A stretch of DNA of 64,000 nucleotides from Maricaulis sp017643475. Its GTDB lineage: Bacteria > Pseudomonadota > Alphaproteobacteria > Caulobacterales > Maricaulaceae. Below the pieces are notes generated by a model, which saw nothing but the letters and a program-made list of their open reading frames with translations, was not told the DNA's origin and did no database searches. The first letter of the stretch is position 1. Each line of letters opens with the position of its first letter. Below are positions 1 to 8,632 of the stretch, piece by piece. The translations under genes were made by a program, and so were the position numbers. Location of the stretch: the NCBI RefSeq assembly GCF_047123815.1, contig NZ_CP138920.1, positions 2,542,001 to 2,606,000 of the forward strand, written 5' to 3'.

Positions 1-789
1 TCAGACTGGCCGCATTTCCTGCCTTTCGTGTTGGGGCTTGCGTTGACGCCACAGGTCTGGCTGGTTGAGCATGCAGCGCGGTTCAGCCTGGTCGTTTATT
101 CCCTGGCGGCCATCTGGCTGTTGCATCGTTATCACCGGACCAACCAGAACCGTCGGTCGGACGCTGAAACCATTCAATTGCGCAGGATTTATGTGGTGAT
201 CGCCGTCTTCGTCCTCGACGCGATCTTTGACGTTACGCGCATGGATGCGCGCTGGCTGCACGCGGACTGGCCCTGGCTGGCGTCCTCCTCTGCGTATCTG
301 GTGCAGCTTGGCATCTCCTTCCTGCTGACCGTTGTGACCATCGTCTTTGCCGTGCGCCGGGCGGACGTGTTTGACGGATTGCAGCCGGGAGGGCTGGCGC
401 CGCTGGCGGACGTGTCACCTTCTAGCGGGCCGGTGCCGGACGATGTTTTCGGGCGCATCGAGCGCGTGGTTCGGGCCCAGCACCTGCATACCGAACCCCG
501 ATTGACCCGTGCAGAACTTGCCGAGGCCGCAGACCTGCCGGAGCGCCAGGTTTCACAGGCAATCCGAGCCGCCACAGGGCGGAACTTCAATGATTTCATC
601 AACAATCTGCGTATCGAGGATGTGCAGGCCATGATGCGCGAGGATGCGCGCTCAGGTGAGAGGCGCAGGATTCTCGATCTCGCCTATACGGCCGGTTTCA
701 GCTCCAAATCCGTCTTCAATGATGTCTTCAAGCGCGAGACAGGCATGACCCCGTCAGCCTTCTCGGACAGCCTGTCCGGCAAGGTGTGA
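1..789 (+). CDS. Membrane-anchored AraC-family transcriptional regulator (5' end outside window)
   Basis: The reading frame is open from the first base, so the true start lies upstream. The visible N-terminal part has several hydrophobic stretches (about residues 1-120 of the visible part). A C-terminal AraC/XylS helix-turn-helix domain covers roughly the last 100 residues, with the typical second-helix pattern YTAGFSSKSVFNDVFKRETG followed by MTPSAF. N-terminal membrane helices plus a C-terminal AraC DNA-binding domain is a common architecture in this bacterial group, and the gene at 25634-26682 has it too. The target genes are unknown; the next gene on the same strand is an amidohydrolase 87 bases downstream. 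The family call is firm, the function in the cell is not. Confidence 0.85.
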   Translation, partial: SDWPHFLPFVLGLALTPQVWLVEHAARFSLVVYSLAAIWLLHRYHRTNQNRRSDAETIQLRRIYVVIAVFVLDAIFDVTRMDARWLHADWPWLASSSAYLVQLGISFLLTVVTIVFAVRRADVFDGLQPGGLAPLADVSPSSGPVPDDVFGRIERVVRAQHLHTEPRLTRAELAEAADLPERQVSQAIRAATGRNFNDFINNLRIEDVQAMMREDARSGERRRILDLAYTAGFSSKSVFNDVFKRETGMTPSAFSDSLSGKV

Positions 790-876
790 CGAATTCCGGA
801 CATCCGGATTCCGGATCCCGGACGACAGGACGGCCCCTCTATTGGATATCGGACCTCCATCAGAGTGGAGTGCCAG

Positions 877-2274
877 ATGTTTTCCCCCCGTATCGTGTTT
901 GTTGTCCTGACGAGTGTTCTTCTGCTTGTTGCCTGCGGCTTTCCAGCAGCCCTGAAGCCGGCGCGAGAAACGCCTGGTGCTTATCTGATCGAAAATGCGG
1001 CTGTGTTGGATGTCGACACCGGCGAGATCGCTGTTGACCGATTCATCTACGTGGAAGACGGTATTATCCGGCACGTGGGCCACGAACGTCCGGAGGCCGT
1101 GGCGGCAGGCGCGGCTCGCATCGATGTATCAGGCGCTGTCGTTCTGCCGGGCCTGATCGACATGCATGTGCATGTTTTCGATGAGGCGGACCTGGCGGCG
1201 AACCTGGCATACGGGGTTACGACCATTCGCAATCTCGGTGGCATGCCCTTTCATTTTCCGATGGCGCAACAGATCGAACAGGGGCGGTTGCTCGGGCCGC
1301 GCCTGATCACAACGGGTACGATCCTGAATGAACGGGACGGGCGTAACACCAACGACCTGCAGACCCTCGTGGCCGGGGCGGATCGGGCACGCGCCGCGGT
1401 TCGTCGCCAGTACCGCGCGGGCTTCCGGCACCTCAAGGTCTATTCGAATCTGTCCCGTGAGAGCCTAGCCGCGATCCTGGACGAGGCGGCTCAGCTAGGC
1501 ATGACCGTGTCGGGACACCCGGTCGAGGGAACAGAGGCAGATCCGCTGGAAATGGCCGACACCCTGGCGGGTGGCTTCACGACAATCGAGCATGCCGAAT
1601 CCATCGTCTGGTTCGGCTTGAGTGACAACACCGACCCGGCCATGGCGAGGGCGCTGGCACAGCAGATGGCGGCCGCAAATTCCCGCGTCACTCCGACCTT
1701 GATCGTGCATCACAATCTGGCGCGGATTGTCGAAACGGACGGTGCGCATGTGACGCGTCCGGACATGCACAGTTTCAGCCCCGTGATGCAGGGGTTCGAG
1801 CAGGGCAGGTATGATTACTGGGCCAGCTATCCGCACGATGATCGTACCCGCATGCAGGCCTTCTATGTCGAGATGACCGGTTACATGCACGAGGCGGGTG
1901 TCGAGCTGGTCGTTGGTACTGATGCTGGCGTGATGGTGACCCCGCACGGCGTCTCTGTTTCCGAGGAAATCGAACTGCTGGTTGATGCCGGATTGAGCCC
2001 ACTTGAAGCCCTGCAGGCTGCCACGCTGAACTCGGCGGGAGCGCTGGGCATGGCCGACCGGATCGGGCGTGTGGAGGCCGGGTATGCGTCAGACCTGCTG
2101 ATAGTGCAGGGCAACCCGCTGGAGGATTTCGCGGTATTGCGTCGGCCTGTCGGCGTGATGCGCGGGCAGCGCTGGTTGGACGCGGAGGACTTGGCGCAGT
2201 TACAGGTCGTGTCCTCGAACCCGGCGGAGTTCAGGACCTGGCGCCGTGTTATCGGACACGTCCTGACCCGCTGA
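877..2274 (+). CDS. Amidohydrolase-family metal-dependent hydrolase, lipoprotein
   Basis: A 465-residue member of the amidohydrolase superfamily (imidazolonepropionase/prolidase-like branch). A lipoprotein signal ends in LLVAC (Cys20), so the enzyme is probably membrane-anchored in the periplasm. Metal-site residues are all present: the HxH pair in DMHVHVF (His97, His99), Lys187 (possible carboxylated bridge), His214, His239 and Asp349 in GTDAG. The substrate cannot be read from sequence; relatives cleave cyclic amides or Xaa-Pro dipeptides. I chose ATG 877 rather than GTG 865 because a GGAG ribosome site (867-870) sits just before it and because it gives a compact signal peptide. A strong terminator follows directly. 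Confidence 0.85.
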   Translation: MFSPRIVFVVLTSVLLLVACGFPAALKPARETPGAYLIENAAVLDVDTGEIAVDRFIYVEDGIIRHVGHERPEAVAAGAARIDVSGAVVLPGLIDMHVHVFDEADLAANLAYGVTTIRNLGGMPFHFPMAQQIEQGRLLGPRLITTGTILNERDGRNTNDLQTLVAGADRARAAVRRQYRAGFRHLKVYSNLSRESLAAILDEAAQLGMTVSGHPVEGTEADPLEMADTLAGGFTTIEHAESIVWFGLSDNTDPAMARALAQQMAAANSRVTPTLIVHHNLARIVETDGAHVTRPDMHSFSPVMQGFEQGRYDYWASYPHDDRTRMQAFYVEMTGYMHEAGVELVVGTDAGVMVTPHGVSVSEEIELLVDAGLSPLEALQAATLNSAGALGMADRIGRVEAGYASDLLIVQGNPLEDFAVLRRPVGVMRGQRWLDAEDLAQLQVVSSNPAEFRTWRRVIGHVLTR

Positions 2275-2308
2275 CAAAAAAGCCCGGCCATTGGGCCGGG
2301 CTTTCTTG
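2275..2308. terminator. Bidirectional Rho-independent terminator
   Basis: Perfect 9-bp stem (2281-2289 with 2294-2302) and a 4-base loop. It is followed by TTTCTTG on the plus strand and by a T run on the minus strand (the A run at 2276-2281). It separates the convergent amidohydrolase gene and etfA and can serve both. Confidence 0.85.
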
Positions 2309-2325
2309 TTCGGGTTGGCCAGCGC

Positions 2326-3252
2326 CTAGAGCGCTTCTTCCAGTTCCGGCAGGGCGGTAAAGAGGTCCGCGACCAGGCCGTAATCGGCGACCTGGAAAAT
2401 CGGGGCTTCCTCGTCCTTGTTGATGGCCACGATGACCTTGGAGTCCTTCATGCCGGCCAGGTGCTGGATGGCACCGGAAATACCAACGGCGATGTAGAGT
2501 TCCGGCGCGACGACCTTGCCGGTCTGGCCGACCTGGTAATCGTTCGGGACGAAGCCAGCATCAACCGCGGCGCGCGAGGCACCGACCGCAGCGCCGAGCT
2601 TGTCGGCGATGGTGTCGAGCAGGTGGAAATTGTCGCCGGACTGCATGCCGCGACCGCCGGAGATGACGATCTTGGCGGAGGTCAGTTCCGGGCGATCAGA
2701 CTTGGACAACTCTTCCGAGACGAATTCGGATTTGAACGGGCCGGACGCGGCGCCGATATCATCCATCTCCGCAGAGCCACCATCACCGGCCTTTTCAAAG
2801 GTCGTCGGGCGAACCGTGATGACTTTCTTGGCGTCGGTGGACTTCACGGTCATCATCGCATTGCCGGCATAGACCGGGCGCACGAATGTGTCCGGACCTT
2901 CAACGGCGGTGATGTCGGAAATCTGCATCACATCCAGCTTGGCAGCGACGCGCGGCATGAAGTTCTTGCCGGTCGTGGTCGCGGCCGCGAGGACGGCATC
3001 GTATTCGTCCATGAGTGGCGTAACGAGGGCTTCCAGCGCTTCCGCGGTCGGCTTGGCAAAGCCATCAGCTTCGGCGTGCAGGACCTTGGCAACACCGTCC
3101 AGCTTGGCTGCAGCGTCGGCAACGGCCTGTGCACCGGAACCGGCAACAAGAACGTGCACATCGCCACCCAGGCCCTTGGCCGCGGTGACAACGGCGCGCG
3201 TTGCATCGTTCAGGGCCGCGTTATCGTGTTCGGCAATAACAAGAACAGCCAT
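2326..3252 (-). CDS. etfA: Electron transfer flavoprotein alpha subunit
   Basis: 308 residues, the usual length for EtfA/FixB. With EtfB it forms the soluble FAD-containing heterodimer that takes electrons from acyl-CoA and other dehydrogenases and passes them to ETF-ubiquinone oxidoreductase. The C-terminal FAD-binding part is intact: SGGRGMQ, the QVGQTGKVV segment, and the family signature beginning YIAVGISGAIQHLAGM, then INKDEEAPIFQVADYG. Its ATG overlaps the etfB stop as TAATG in the restored etfB frame, the normal translational coupling for this pair. It ends close to the shared terminator at 2275-2308. Confidence 0.97.
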   Translation of the reverse strand: MAVLVIAEHDNAALNDATRAVVTAAKGLGGDVHVLVAGSGAQAVADAAAKLDGVAKVLHAEADGFAKPTAEALEALVTPLMDEYDAVLAAATTTGKNFMPRVAAKLDVMQISDITAVEGPDTFVRPVYAGNAMMTVKSTDAKKVITVRPTTFEKAGDGGSAEMDDIGAASGPFKSEFVSEELSKSDRPELTSAKIVISGGRGMQSGDNFHLLDTIADKLGAAVGASRAAVDAGFVPNDYQVGQTGKVVAPELYIAVGISGAIQHLAGMKDSKVIVAINKDEEAPIFQVADYGLVADLFTALPELEEAL

Positions 3253-4000
3253 TAGATAACCCCCGCTTCGTCTTTGAGTTTCGCGACCAGCTCGGCCACG
3301 CTTTCAACCTTGATACCGGCTTCGCGTTTCGGCGGCTCGGTGACCTTGAGGACTTCCAGGCGCGGGCGGTGTCGACGCCGTAATCGGCCGGAGCCTTGGT
3401 GTCGATCGGCTTGCGCTTGGCTTTCATGATGTTCGGCAGGGACGCGTAACGCGGTTCGTTCAGGCGCAGGTCCGTGGTGATCACGGCTGGCAGCTGAAGC
3501 GCAACGGTCTGCAGGCCGCCATCAACTTCGCGGGTGACATTGGCCTTGCCGTCAGTGATGGCAACTTCAGAGGCGAACGTGCCCTGCGGCCAGTCCAGCA
3601 GTGCGGCGAGCATCTGGCCGGTCTGGTTACTGTCGTCATCGATGGCCTGTTTGCCGAGCAGGACGATATCCGGGTTTTCCTCGTCAGTGATGGCCTTGAG
3701 GATCTTGGCCACGGCCAGCGGTTCTACCGTGTCGTCGGTCTGCACCAGAATGCCGCGATCAGCGCCCATGGCGAGCGCGGTGCGGATGGTTTCCTGGGCC
3801 TGGGCCGGTCCAATGGACACGGCGATGATTTCGGTGGCGACGCCCTTTTCCTTCAGGCGGATCGCTTCTTCGACAGCGATCTCGCAGAAAGGGTTCATGG
3901 ACATCTTTACGTTCGCGAGGTCGACACCCGTCTGATCGGGCTTGACGCGGACCTTCACGTTGTAATCGACGACCCGTTTGACGGGGACGAGAATTTTCAT
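3252..4000 (-). CDS. etfB: Electron transfer flavoprotein beta subunit (apparent 1-bp deletion near the 3' end)
   Basis: The N-terminus MKILVPVKRVVDYNVKVRVK and the AMP-binding region are typical EtfB/FixA, and the match continues to about residue 210. As read, the frame then runs into an unrelated tail ending at 3221. Restoring one G in the G run at 3364-3366 gives the expected C-terminus (RLEVLKVTEPPKREAGIKVE and onward) and a 249-residue protein, the standard family length. Its stop then overlaps the etfA start exactly as TAATG. I infer either a sequencing error or a very recent frameshift. Coordinates use the restored stop. A LiuR-like palindrome lies about 100 bases upstream. Confidence 0.9.
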
Positions 4001-4098
4001 GCTGGGGCTCCGGCTGGCCGCGCGCGAGAGGTTGCGCGCCTACAAGAATAGGGGGCGAAATTGCCTTTGCCAGTGGGGGAAGTCAATGCTTGCTATCT

Positions 4099-4114
4099 TT
4101 TACGTTGACGTAAA
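4099..4114. promoter_or_regulatory. LiuR-like (MerR-family) palindromic operator upstream of etfBA
   Basis: Perfect 7-bp inverted repeat TTTACGT-TG-ACGTAAA, about 100 bases upstream of the etfB start. From memory, the LiuR regulators of branched-chain amino acid and fatty acid breakdown in proteobacteria use a palindrome of this form, and etfBA is a known member of such regulons. The motif is seen directly; the regulator assignment is inference, because no MerR gene is present in the window. Confidence 0.55.
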
Positions 4115-4184
4115 CTGCAACCCGGTCGGTTCGCGTCCTTTCAGGCGACTAAACTTCCTTGCAATTTCCAAGGGTTGACGTGGC

Positions 4185-4217
4185 AAAAAACAAGGCGCGC
4201 CAAATCGACGCGCCTTG
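4185..4217 (-). terminator. Rho-independent terminator of the YceI gene
   Basis: 9-bp perfect stem (4191-4199 with 4209-4217) with a 9-base loop, followed on the minus strand by six T (A run 4185-4190). It lies just past the stop of the YceI-family gene. Confidence 0.85.
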
Positions 4218-4245
4218 CTGAGATGCAGGTCGTGTTTGTGACAGC

Positions 4246-4833
4246 CTATTCGCTGGCTTCGACCTCGGTTGAGATGAAAATCTCGATTTCGTCGGAAATA
4301 TAGGGGACGGCAAAACCCATGTCCCAGGTCGAGCGCACCAGGGTGCCTGTCGCGGTAAAGCCGTGTTTGGCGCGGCCGTCGCGGGTTTCGCCTGAGCCAT
4401 TGAAAACGACATCGAGCGTGACCGGATGTGTCTGGCCATTCATGGTCAGGTCGCCGGTCATCGTCCCGGTCCGGTTATCCGCGCTGTCAAAGCCGGTGGC
4501 AATGAAATGCACGGTCGGATTGGTCTCGACTTCAAAGAAATCACCGCTGCTTAGATGGCCGATAAAGCGGTCCTGGTTGGCGCCCGCCCACATGCCGTCG
4601 GCGAGGGTGAAGGTGACCTCCACGGCGGAGTTTGCCGGCTCCTCCAGATCCAGCACCAGCGTGCCGTCATAATTGGTCAGCTCCAGCGACATGGTCGACA
4701 TACCCTGGTGCAGCCAGGAACCGCGGACAACAGTGTGGCTCTTGTCGAATTCATATTCAACTGGCGCCGCAAGCGCCGGTGCGGTGAGGGCAGTCAGGAC
4801 TGCTGCCGAGGTGAGCAGGAAGCGGGTCATCAA
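4246..4833 (-). CDS. YceI-family secreted protein
   Basis: 195 residues. A signal peptide ends in ALAA at about residue 22, so the protein is periplasmic. The mature part has YceI lipocalin-like beta-barrel features: YEFDKSHTVVRGSW at the start, a central GHLSSGDFFEVETNPTVHF segment, and GDLTMNGQTHPVTLDVVFNG. YceI proteins bind polyisoprenoids such as ubiquinone precursors in characterised relatives; the ligand here is unknown. It is monocistronic, with its own terminator downstream. Confidence 0.9.
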   Translation of the reverse strand: MMTRFLLTSAAVLTALTAPALAAPVEYEFDKSHTVVRGSWLHQGMSTMSLELTNYDGTLVLDLEEPANSAVEVTFTLADGMWAGANQDRFIGHLSSGDFFEVETNPTVHFIATGFDSADNRTGTMTGDLTMNGQTHPVTLDVVFNGSGETRDGRAKHGFTATGTLVRSTWDMGFAVPYISDEIEIFISTEVEASE

Positions 4834-4932
4834 ATCACTCCAGAATAGAAAATTTGGCCAAAAGATAATGGCTTTTGCCTGCGGATCGAGTCCGGATCAG
4901 GCAAGGGAGTTTTTCCTCGGCGGAAAAAGCGT

Positions 4933-5508
4933 CTAGCGCTTGCCGCCCGGAACCCACAAAACATCTGCCTTGCCACCGTCATTGGCCGTGCGTGCGATGA
5001 CGAAGAGCAGGTCTGAAAGCCGGTTGAGATAGCGCATCACATGGGCGTTAATATTGGTGCCGTCCGCGATCAGCCTCGCGACCTTGCGTTCCGCACGCCG
5101 ACAAACCGTGCGCGCGACGTGCAGGCGGGCCGAGGCCTCGCTGCCCGCGGGCAGGATGAAGGAATTCAGGGGTTCAAGGCGCTCATTGAGCCTGTCGATA
5201 TGCTGCTCCAACGCATCAATCTGCTCGGGTTTGATGCGCAATGGTTCCCACTCGCGCGGCTCGTCGCTCTCGGGGACACACAGGTCCGCACCAAGGTCGA
5301 ACAGGTCGTTCTGGACAGCGGAAAGGATCCGGTCGAGTTCATTACCGTCAGCGAGGGCGCTTCGGGCGAGGCCGATAGCGGAATTCGTCTCGTCCACATC
5401 CCCGTAGGCATCCACGCGCGGATCGTGTTTGTCTGTCTCGGACATGTCGCCGAGCCTTGTCCGTCCGGCATCACCGGTGCGGGTATAGATTTTTGTCAGG
5501 CGTACCAT
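4933..5508 (-). CDS. pduO: Cob(I)yrinic acid a,c-diamide adenosyltransferase, PduO type
   Basis: 191 residues. Transfers the adenosyl group of ATP to cob(I)alamin to make coenzyme B12. The N-terminal ATP-binding motif TRTGDAGRTRLGD is present, followed by RVDAYGDVDETNSAIGLAR; the C-terminal part has the conserved R-AERKV and LNRLSDLLFVIAR segments. In many alphaproteobacteria this gene sits between a small HIG1-type membrane protein and etfBA. Here both neighbours are nearby (6669-6875 and 2326-4000), but YceI and a serine hydrolase gene interrupt the row. Confidence 0.93.
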   Translation of the reverse strand: MVRLTKIYTRTGDAGRTRLGDMSETDKHDPRVDAYGDVDETNSAIGLARSALADGNELDRILSAVQNDLFDLGADLCVPESDEPREWEPLRIKPEQIDALEQHIDRLNERLEPLNSFILPAGSEASARLHVARTVCRRAERKVARLIADGTNINAHVMRYLNRLSDLLFVIARTANDGGKADVLWVPGGKR

Positions 5509-5571
5509 GTCGCCTCTCTAGCCTGATCCGTTATCCGGCGCGAGAGGGGAGACAAGCGATGGGAGAAAAAC

Positions 5572-6666
5572 ATGCGTCATATCCTGGCGGGGCTGATGTT
5601 CATGGTCGGCACGGGCAGCGCCTGGAGCCAGTCCGGCGAGCTCGCAGAGCTCGCAGCCCAGACGCTGGAGGCCAGCGGAGCACCGGCTGTCGGGGTCCTG
5701 CGCCTTGATGATGGTGAACACGCGATCGGCGTTGCAGGTCTGCGCGCCTTCCGGGGTGACGTCCGGGTCAGCGAGGATGATTTCTGGCATATGGGGTCCA
5801 ACACCAAGGCGATGACTGCCATCCTGGTGGCGCGCCTGGTCGAACGTGGCGTGATCAGCTGGGACGACACGGTCACTCAGCATCTGGGGGCACATATCGA
5901 GGCTATCGACGCCAGTTACGGCGAGGTCACGTTTCTGCACCTGTTAAGCCATCGTTCCGGTCTGCGGGCCAATGTGAACAATGTCGACATGATCCGTTTT
6001 GGTGTTCGCGGTGCCTCTGACAAGCCGATCACTGAACAGCGCCTGGACTATGCGCGGCGTGTGCTCACCGAAACGCCGCAGGGCGCCGCTGAAACGGATT
6101 TCCTCTATTCCAACGCTGGTTATGTCGTTGTTGGCGCCATGCTGGAGGCCGTGACCGGTGAGAGCTGGGAAAGTCTCATGCACCGCGAGGTGTTCGAGCC
6201 GCTGGGGCTGGAGAGTGCGGGATTTGGCGCGCCAGGGTCACCTGAGGCGGTGGATCAGCCGCGCGGTCATCGGGGGGGCATGTTCGGCGGGCTGAATGCT
6301 GTGGAGCCGGGACCTGCAGCGGACAACCCGCCGGTTCTGGGACCCGCGGGCACGGCGCATATGAGCTTGGCTGACCTGGCCGACTATCTCGACCTGGTCA
6401 TGGCCGGCATGCGCGGTGAGGACAGCGATTTCCTGTCAGTCCAGAGCTGGCAACGCATCGCGACACCCCCCTATGGCGGTGACTATGCCCTGGGCTGGGG
6501 CGTGCAGGGCGGACAGCGCCTGCATGCCGGGTCCAACACGATGTGGTTCGTCCAGATCGTCATTGAGCCGGAAACGGGCAGCGGTGCGGTCGTGGCGTTC
6601 AATGATGGACGTATCAACCGCCTGCAACCTGCCATGGTCGATGCCGTGCGCTCGCTGATGGAATAA
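5572..6666 (+). CDS. Serine hydrolase, beta-lactamase class C / esterase family
   Basis: 364 residues with a signal peptide ending near AWSQ (residue 20), so exported. Catalytic motifs of the class C penicillin-binding fold are visible: SxxK as SNTK (Ser76, Lys79), YxN as YSN (Tyr179, Asn181), and a C-terminal HAG in LHAGSNTMW in place of KTG. The HAG/HTG variant is typical of esterases and D-aminopeptidase-like members more than of true AmpC beta-lactamases, so an antibiotic-resistance role should not be assumed. Divergently transcribed from pduO with a 63-base gap. Confidence 0.88.
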   Translation: MRHILAGLMFMVGTGSAWSQSGELAELAAQTLEASGAPAVGVLRLDDGEHAIGVAGLRAFRGDVRVSEDDFWHMGSNTKAMTAILVARLVERGVISWDDTVTQHLGAHIEAIDASYGEVTFLHLLSHRSGLRANVNNVDMIRFGVRGASDKPITEQRLDYARRVLTETPQGAAETDFLYSNAGYVVVGAMLEAVTGESWESLMHREVFEPLGLESAGFGAPGSPEAVDQPRGHRGGMFGGLNAVEPGPAADNPPVLGPAGTAHMSLADLADYLDLVMAGMRGEDSDFLSVQSWQRIATPPYGGDYALGWGVQGGQRLHAGSNTMWFVQIVIEPETGSGAVVAFNDGRINRLQPAMVDAVRSLME

Positions 6667-6668
6667 AA

Positions 6669-6875
6669 TCAGCCGCCGAATTGTTCCTTGGCAAAGTACA
6701 GCGCCACAATGATCAGGATGGCGGCAAACTGCAGCACCACACGCAGGCGCATCAACTTGTTCGAGCGCGAACGGGATTTCTCGTCACTCTTGTACAGATT
6801 GACGATGCCGAAGATGAGTACGCCGACGACCGCAGCCATGGCGACGTAGAGAAGGATGTTGAGAAATTCGACCAT
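6669..6875 (-). CDS. Small twin-transmembrane protein, HIG1-like
   Basis: 68 residues starting MVEFLNILLY. It has two hydrophobic helices (about 5-25 and 47-62) joined by a charged basic loop YKSDEKSRSRSNKLMRLRV. This matches the small twin-TM proteins with a HIG1-like N-terminus encoded next to the pduO-etfB-etfA cluster in many alphaproteobacteria. Longer in-frame starts upstream would overlap the divergent gene and add non-membrane sequence, so I took ATG 6875. Molecular function is unknown; eukaryotic HIG1 proteins associate with respiratory complexes. Confidence 0.8.
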   Translation of the reverse strand: MVEFLNILLYVAMAAVVGVLIFGIVNLYKSDEKSRSRSNKLMRLRVVLQFAAILIIVALYFAKEQFGG

Positions 6876-6954
6876 GCGGGGGATATAGACAGCAGCGTGC
6901 GGCGCGTCCATGCGACGTTTGCGCATGAAGTGGGAAAATCCCGGGGTAGATGCC

Positions 6955-7410
6955 ATGTTTTTCGAATTGGCCCTGGCACAGGATGCCGTGGACTGCCGAG
7001 GGCAATCCGAAGCCGATTTGCGCGCGGCGCATGCGGCCGTGCTCGAGCACCACATCAATGATGATGTCGAGGCCTGGCTGTCCGGCGAGCGCGAAGTCTT
7101 CATGGTCTCGACAGCGGGAAGCCTGTTTGCGACACGATCGGAAGGTCGCCGCGCGCGTCGTGAAGCCTATCTCGGTTCGACCGATTTCCAGGTCTATCAT
7201 GACATGGTCAACCCGGTGGTCGCGGTCTCCGACGATTGCACCATGGGCTGGGTCATCGTGCAGGTCGAGGCGCGCGGTATAACGACCCAATCCGGCGAGG
7301 AACAGGCCTTCGCCTTCCAGTCCAGCTGGGTTGAGCTCTATCGCCGGATCGAGGGTGAGTGGCGAGCAGTCGGCAATGTGTCGAACTTTGCGCCACAGGC
7401 TGCGGAGTAA
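6955..7410 (+). CDS. SnoaL/NTF2-like small protein
   Basis: About 151 residues from ATG 6955 (alternatives at 6910 and 6928). The pattern fits the NTF2-like cone fold used by SnoaL/DUF4440 proteins: a helix with DLRAAHAAVLEHHINDDVEAWLSGE, then strands ending ARGITTQSGEEQAFAFQSSWVELYRRIEGEWRAVGNVSN. There is no catalytic signature I can name. The start is uncertain because the residues between 6910 and 6955 look unlike the domain. Divergent from the HIG1-like gene and convergent with the Rieske gene. Confidence 0.65.
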   Translation: MFFELALAQDAVDCRGQSEADLRAAHAAVLEHHINDDVEAWLSGEREVFMVSTAGSLFATRSEGRRARREAYLGSTDFQVYHDMVNPVVAVSDDCTMGWVIVQVEARGITTQSGEEQAFAFQSSWVELYRRIEGEWRAVGNVSNFAPQAAE

Positions 7411-7437
7411 TCCTCCTGGCCCTGAAGGGGCAGGGGG

Positions 7438-8484
7438 CTAGCTCCGCCAGCGCAGCGTCGCGGGTTTGACCGGGTTCTTGAATGCCTCGCCGGTTTCGCG
7501 GTGTTTGCTCCAGGCTCGCTTGAGGGCGAAATACCATTTCGCCTGTACGTCGCTGTCGTGGATCAGCATCAGCTTGGGATCATAGGCCAGGCCAACCTGC
7601 TGGGCGTTTACCGCATCGCGATCCTGGCCAACAAATGTTTCTACGCCTTTGCGCAGGAGTGCCTTGGGCACCACGTTCAGAAGCGGATGGTTCCAGTAGA
7701 CCACGATGGTGATCGCGGTGGAGTTCTCATTGGTCGGCGTCACTGCCGTGAAACCCGTGAAGTGCTTTCCATCCGCCTTGACGTATTCGGTTCGCAGGCC
7801 AGGCAGCTGGAAGCGGATCTCTGTTGACCGGTCGTTGCCCAGATATTTGTAGAGGAAGGAATTGGACGAGGGGGTGTGCGGCAGCATGGAAAAGCCGCGC
7901 TCGACCGGGCCGAACTGTTTTTCCTTTTCCTTCACCGACTTGGCCGTGCGCCACCACCACTGGCGGTGGATATAGGGGATGTGCGCCGGGTCCATCAGGC
8001 CAATGACGGCATGGTCGACATGGCAGTTGAAAACATCCCGCACGACCATGCGCGGCTCGGCATCCTCCGGAAGATCCAGCTTTGGTGGATCGATGACCGG
8101 TTCGGCATCGCCATCCTCGGCGTAATAGATCCAGATCAGGCCCTGGTCCTCATGTACCGGGAACGAGCGCGTCCTGATCTTGGTCAGGTCCATGGCGTCC
8201 GCCTGGTCACCCGTCAGGGACGGGATCGCGGCACAGGAGCCATCGGTGCGGAAACGCCAGCCATGATAGGGGCATTCGACCTGGGTCTCGCCATCATGGT
8301 TCTGAACCTCGCCCTCCGACAACAGGATACCACGGTGCGGGCAGATATCCTTGAGCGCATAGGCGCGCCCCTGGTGATCGCGGCCGAACAGGATGGGCTG
8401 GCCGAGCAGCTCGCGGTGGAGATGCTGGCCCGGTTTGAGCTCGCTCGAAAGCGCCCCGAAATACCAAAGGTCTCGCAAGAACAT
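7438..8484 (-). CDS. Rieske [2Fe-2S] oxygenase alpha subunit
   Basis: 348 residues. The N-terminal Rieske domain has the cluster ligands C-x-H (Cys48, His50) and C-x2-H (Cys71, His74) in CPHRG and CPYHGW. The C-terminal catalytic domain carries the mononuclear iron pattern D-x2-H-x4-H in MDPAHIPYIH. The size suits vanillate O-demethylase-like single-component oxygenases that hydroxylate or demethylate aromatic substrates. No reductase partner is adjacent, so electron supply must come from elsewhere. The substrate is not deducible. Confidence 0.9.
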   Translation of the reverse strand: MFLRDLWYFGALSSELKPGQHLHRELLGQPILFGRDHQGRAYALKDICPHRGILLSEGEVQNHDGETQVECPYHGWRFRTDGSCAAIPSLTGDQADAMDLTKIRTRSFPVHEDQGLIWIYYAEDGDAEPVIDPPKLDLPEDAEPRMVVRDVFNCHVDHAVIGLMDPAHIPYIHRQWWWRTAKSVKEKEKQFGPVERGFSMLPHTPSSNSFLYKYLGNDRSTEIRFQLPGLRTEYVKADGKHFTGFTAVTPTNENSTAITIVVYWNHPLLNVVPKALLRKGVETFVGQDRDAVNAQQVGLAYDPKLMLIHDSDVQAKWYFALKRAWSKHRETGEAFKNPVKPATLRWRS

Positions 8485-8632
8485 GGGCCAACTCTTTAGC
8501 AGATGCGGTGTATTTGCCTAGCATTCAATCCATGCGGCAAATTGACGATTAAAGCCTCACTTTCTTGTCACATGACAGGGCGCTCGAATTCGCTAGACTG
8601 GCCAGGTTGGGGGGCGCTGCAAGGGCGCCAGA

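Noticed and set aside
2461..3255. 264-residue plus-strand frame opposite etfA
   Set aside because: Antisense shadow of a highly conserved gene in GC-rich DNA; Gly/Arg-rich, no motif, no ribosome site.
5572..6666. AmpC beta-lactamase
   Set aside because: SxxK and YxN are present but the third motif is HAG, typical of related esterases and peptidases.
7411..7437. Terminator after the SnoaL-like gene
   Set aside because: The inverted repeat has a central mismatch and no T run.
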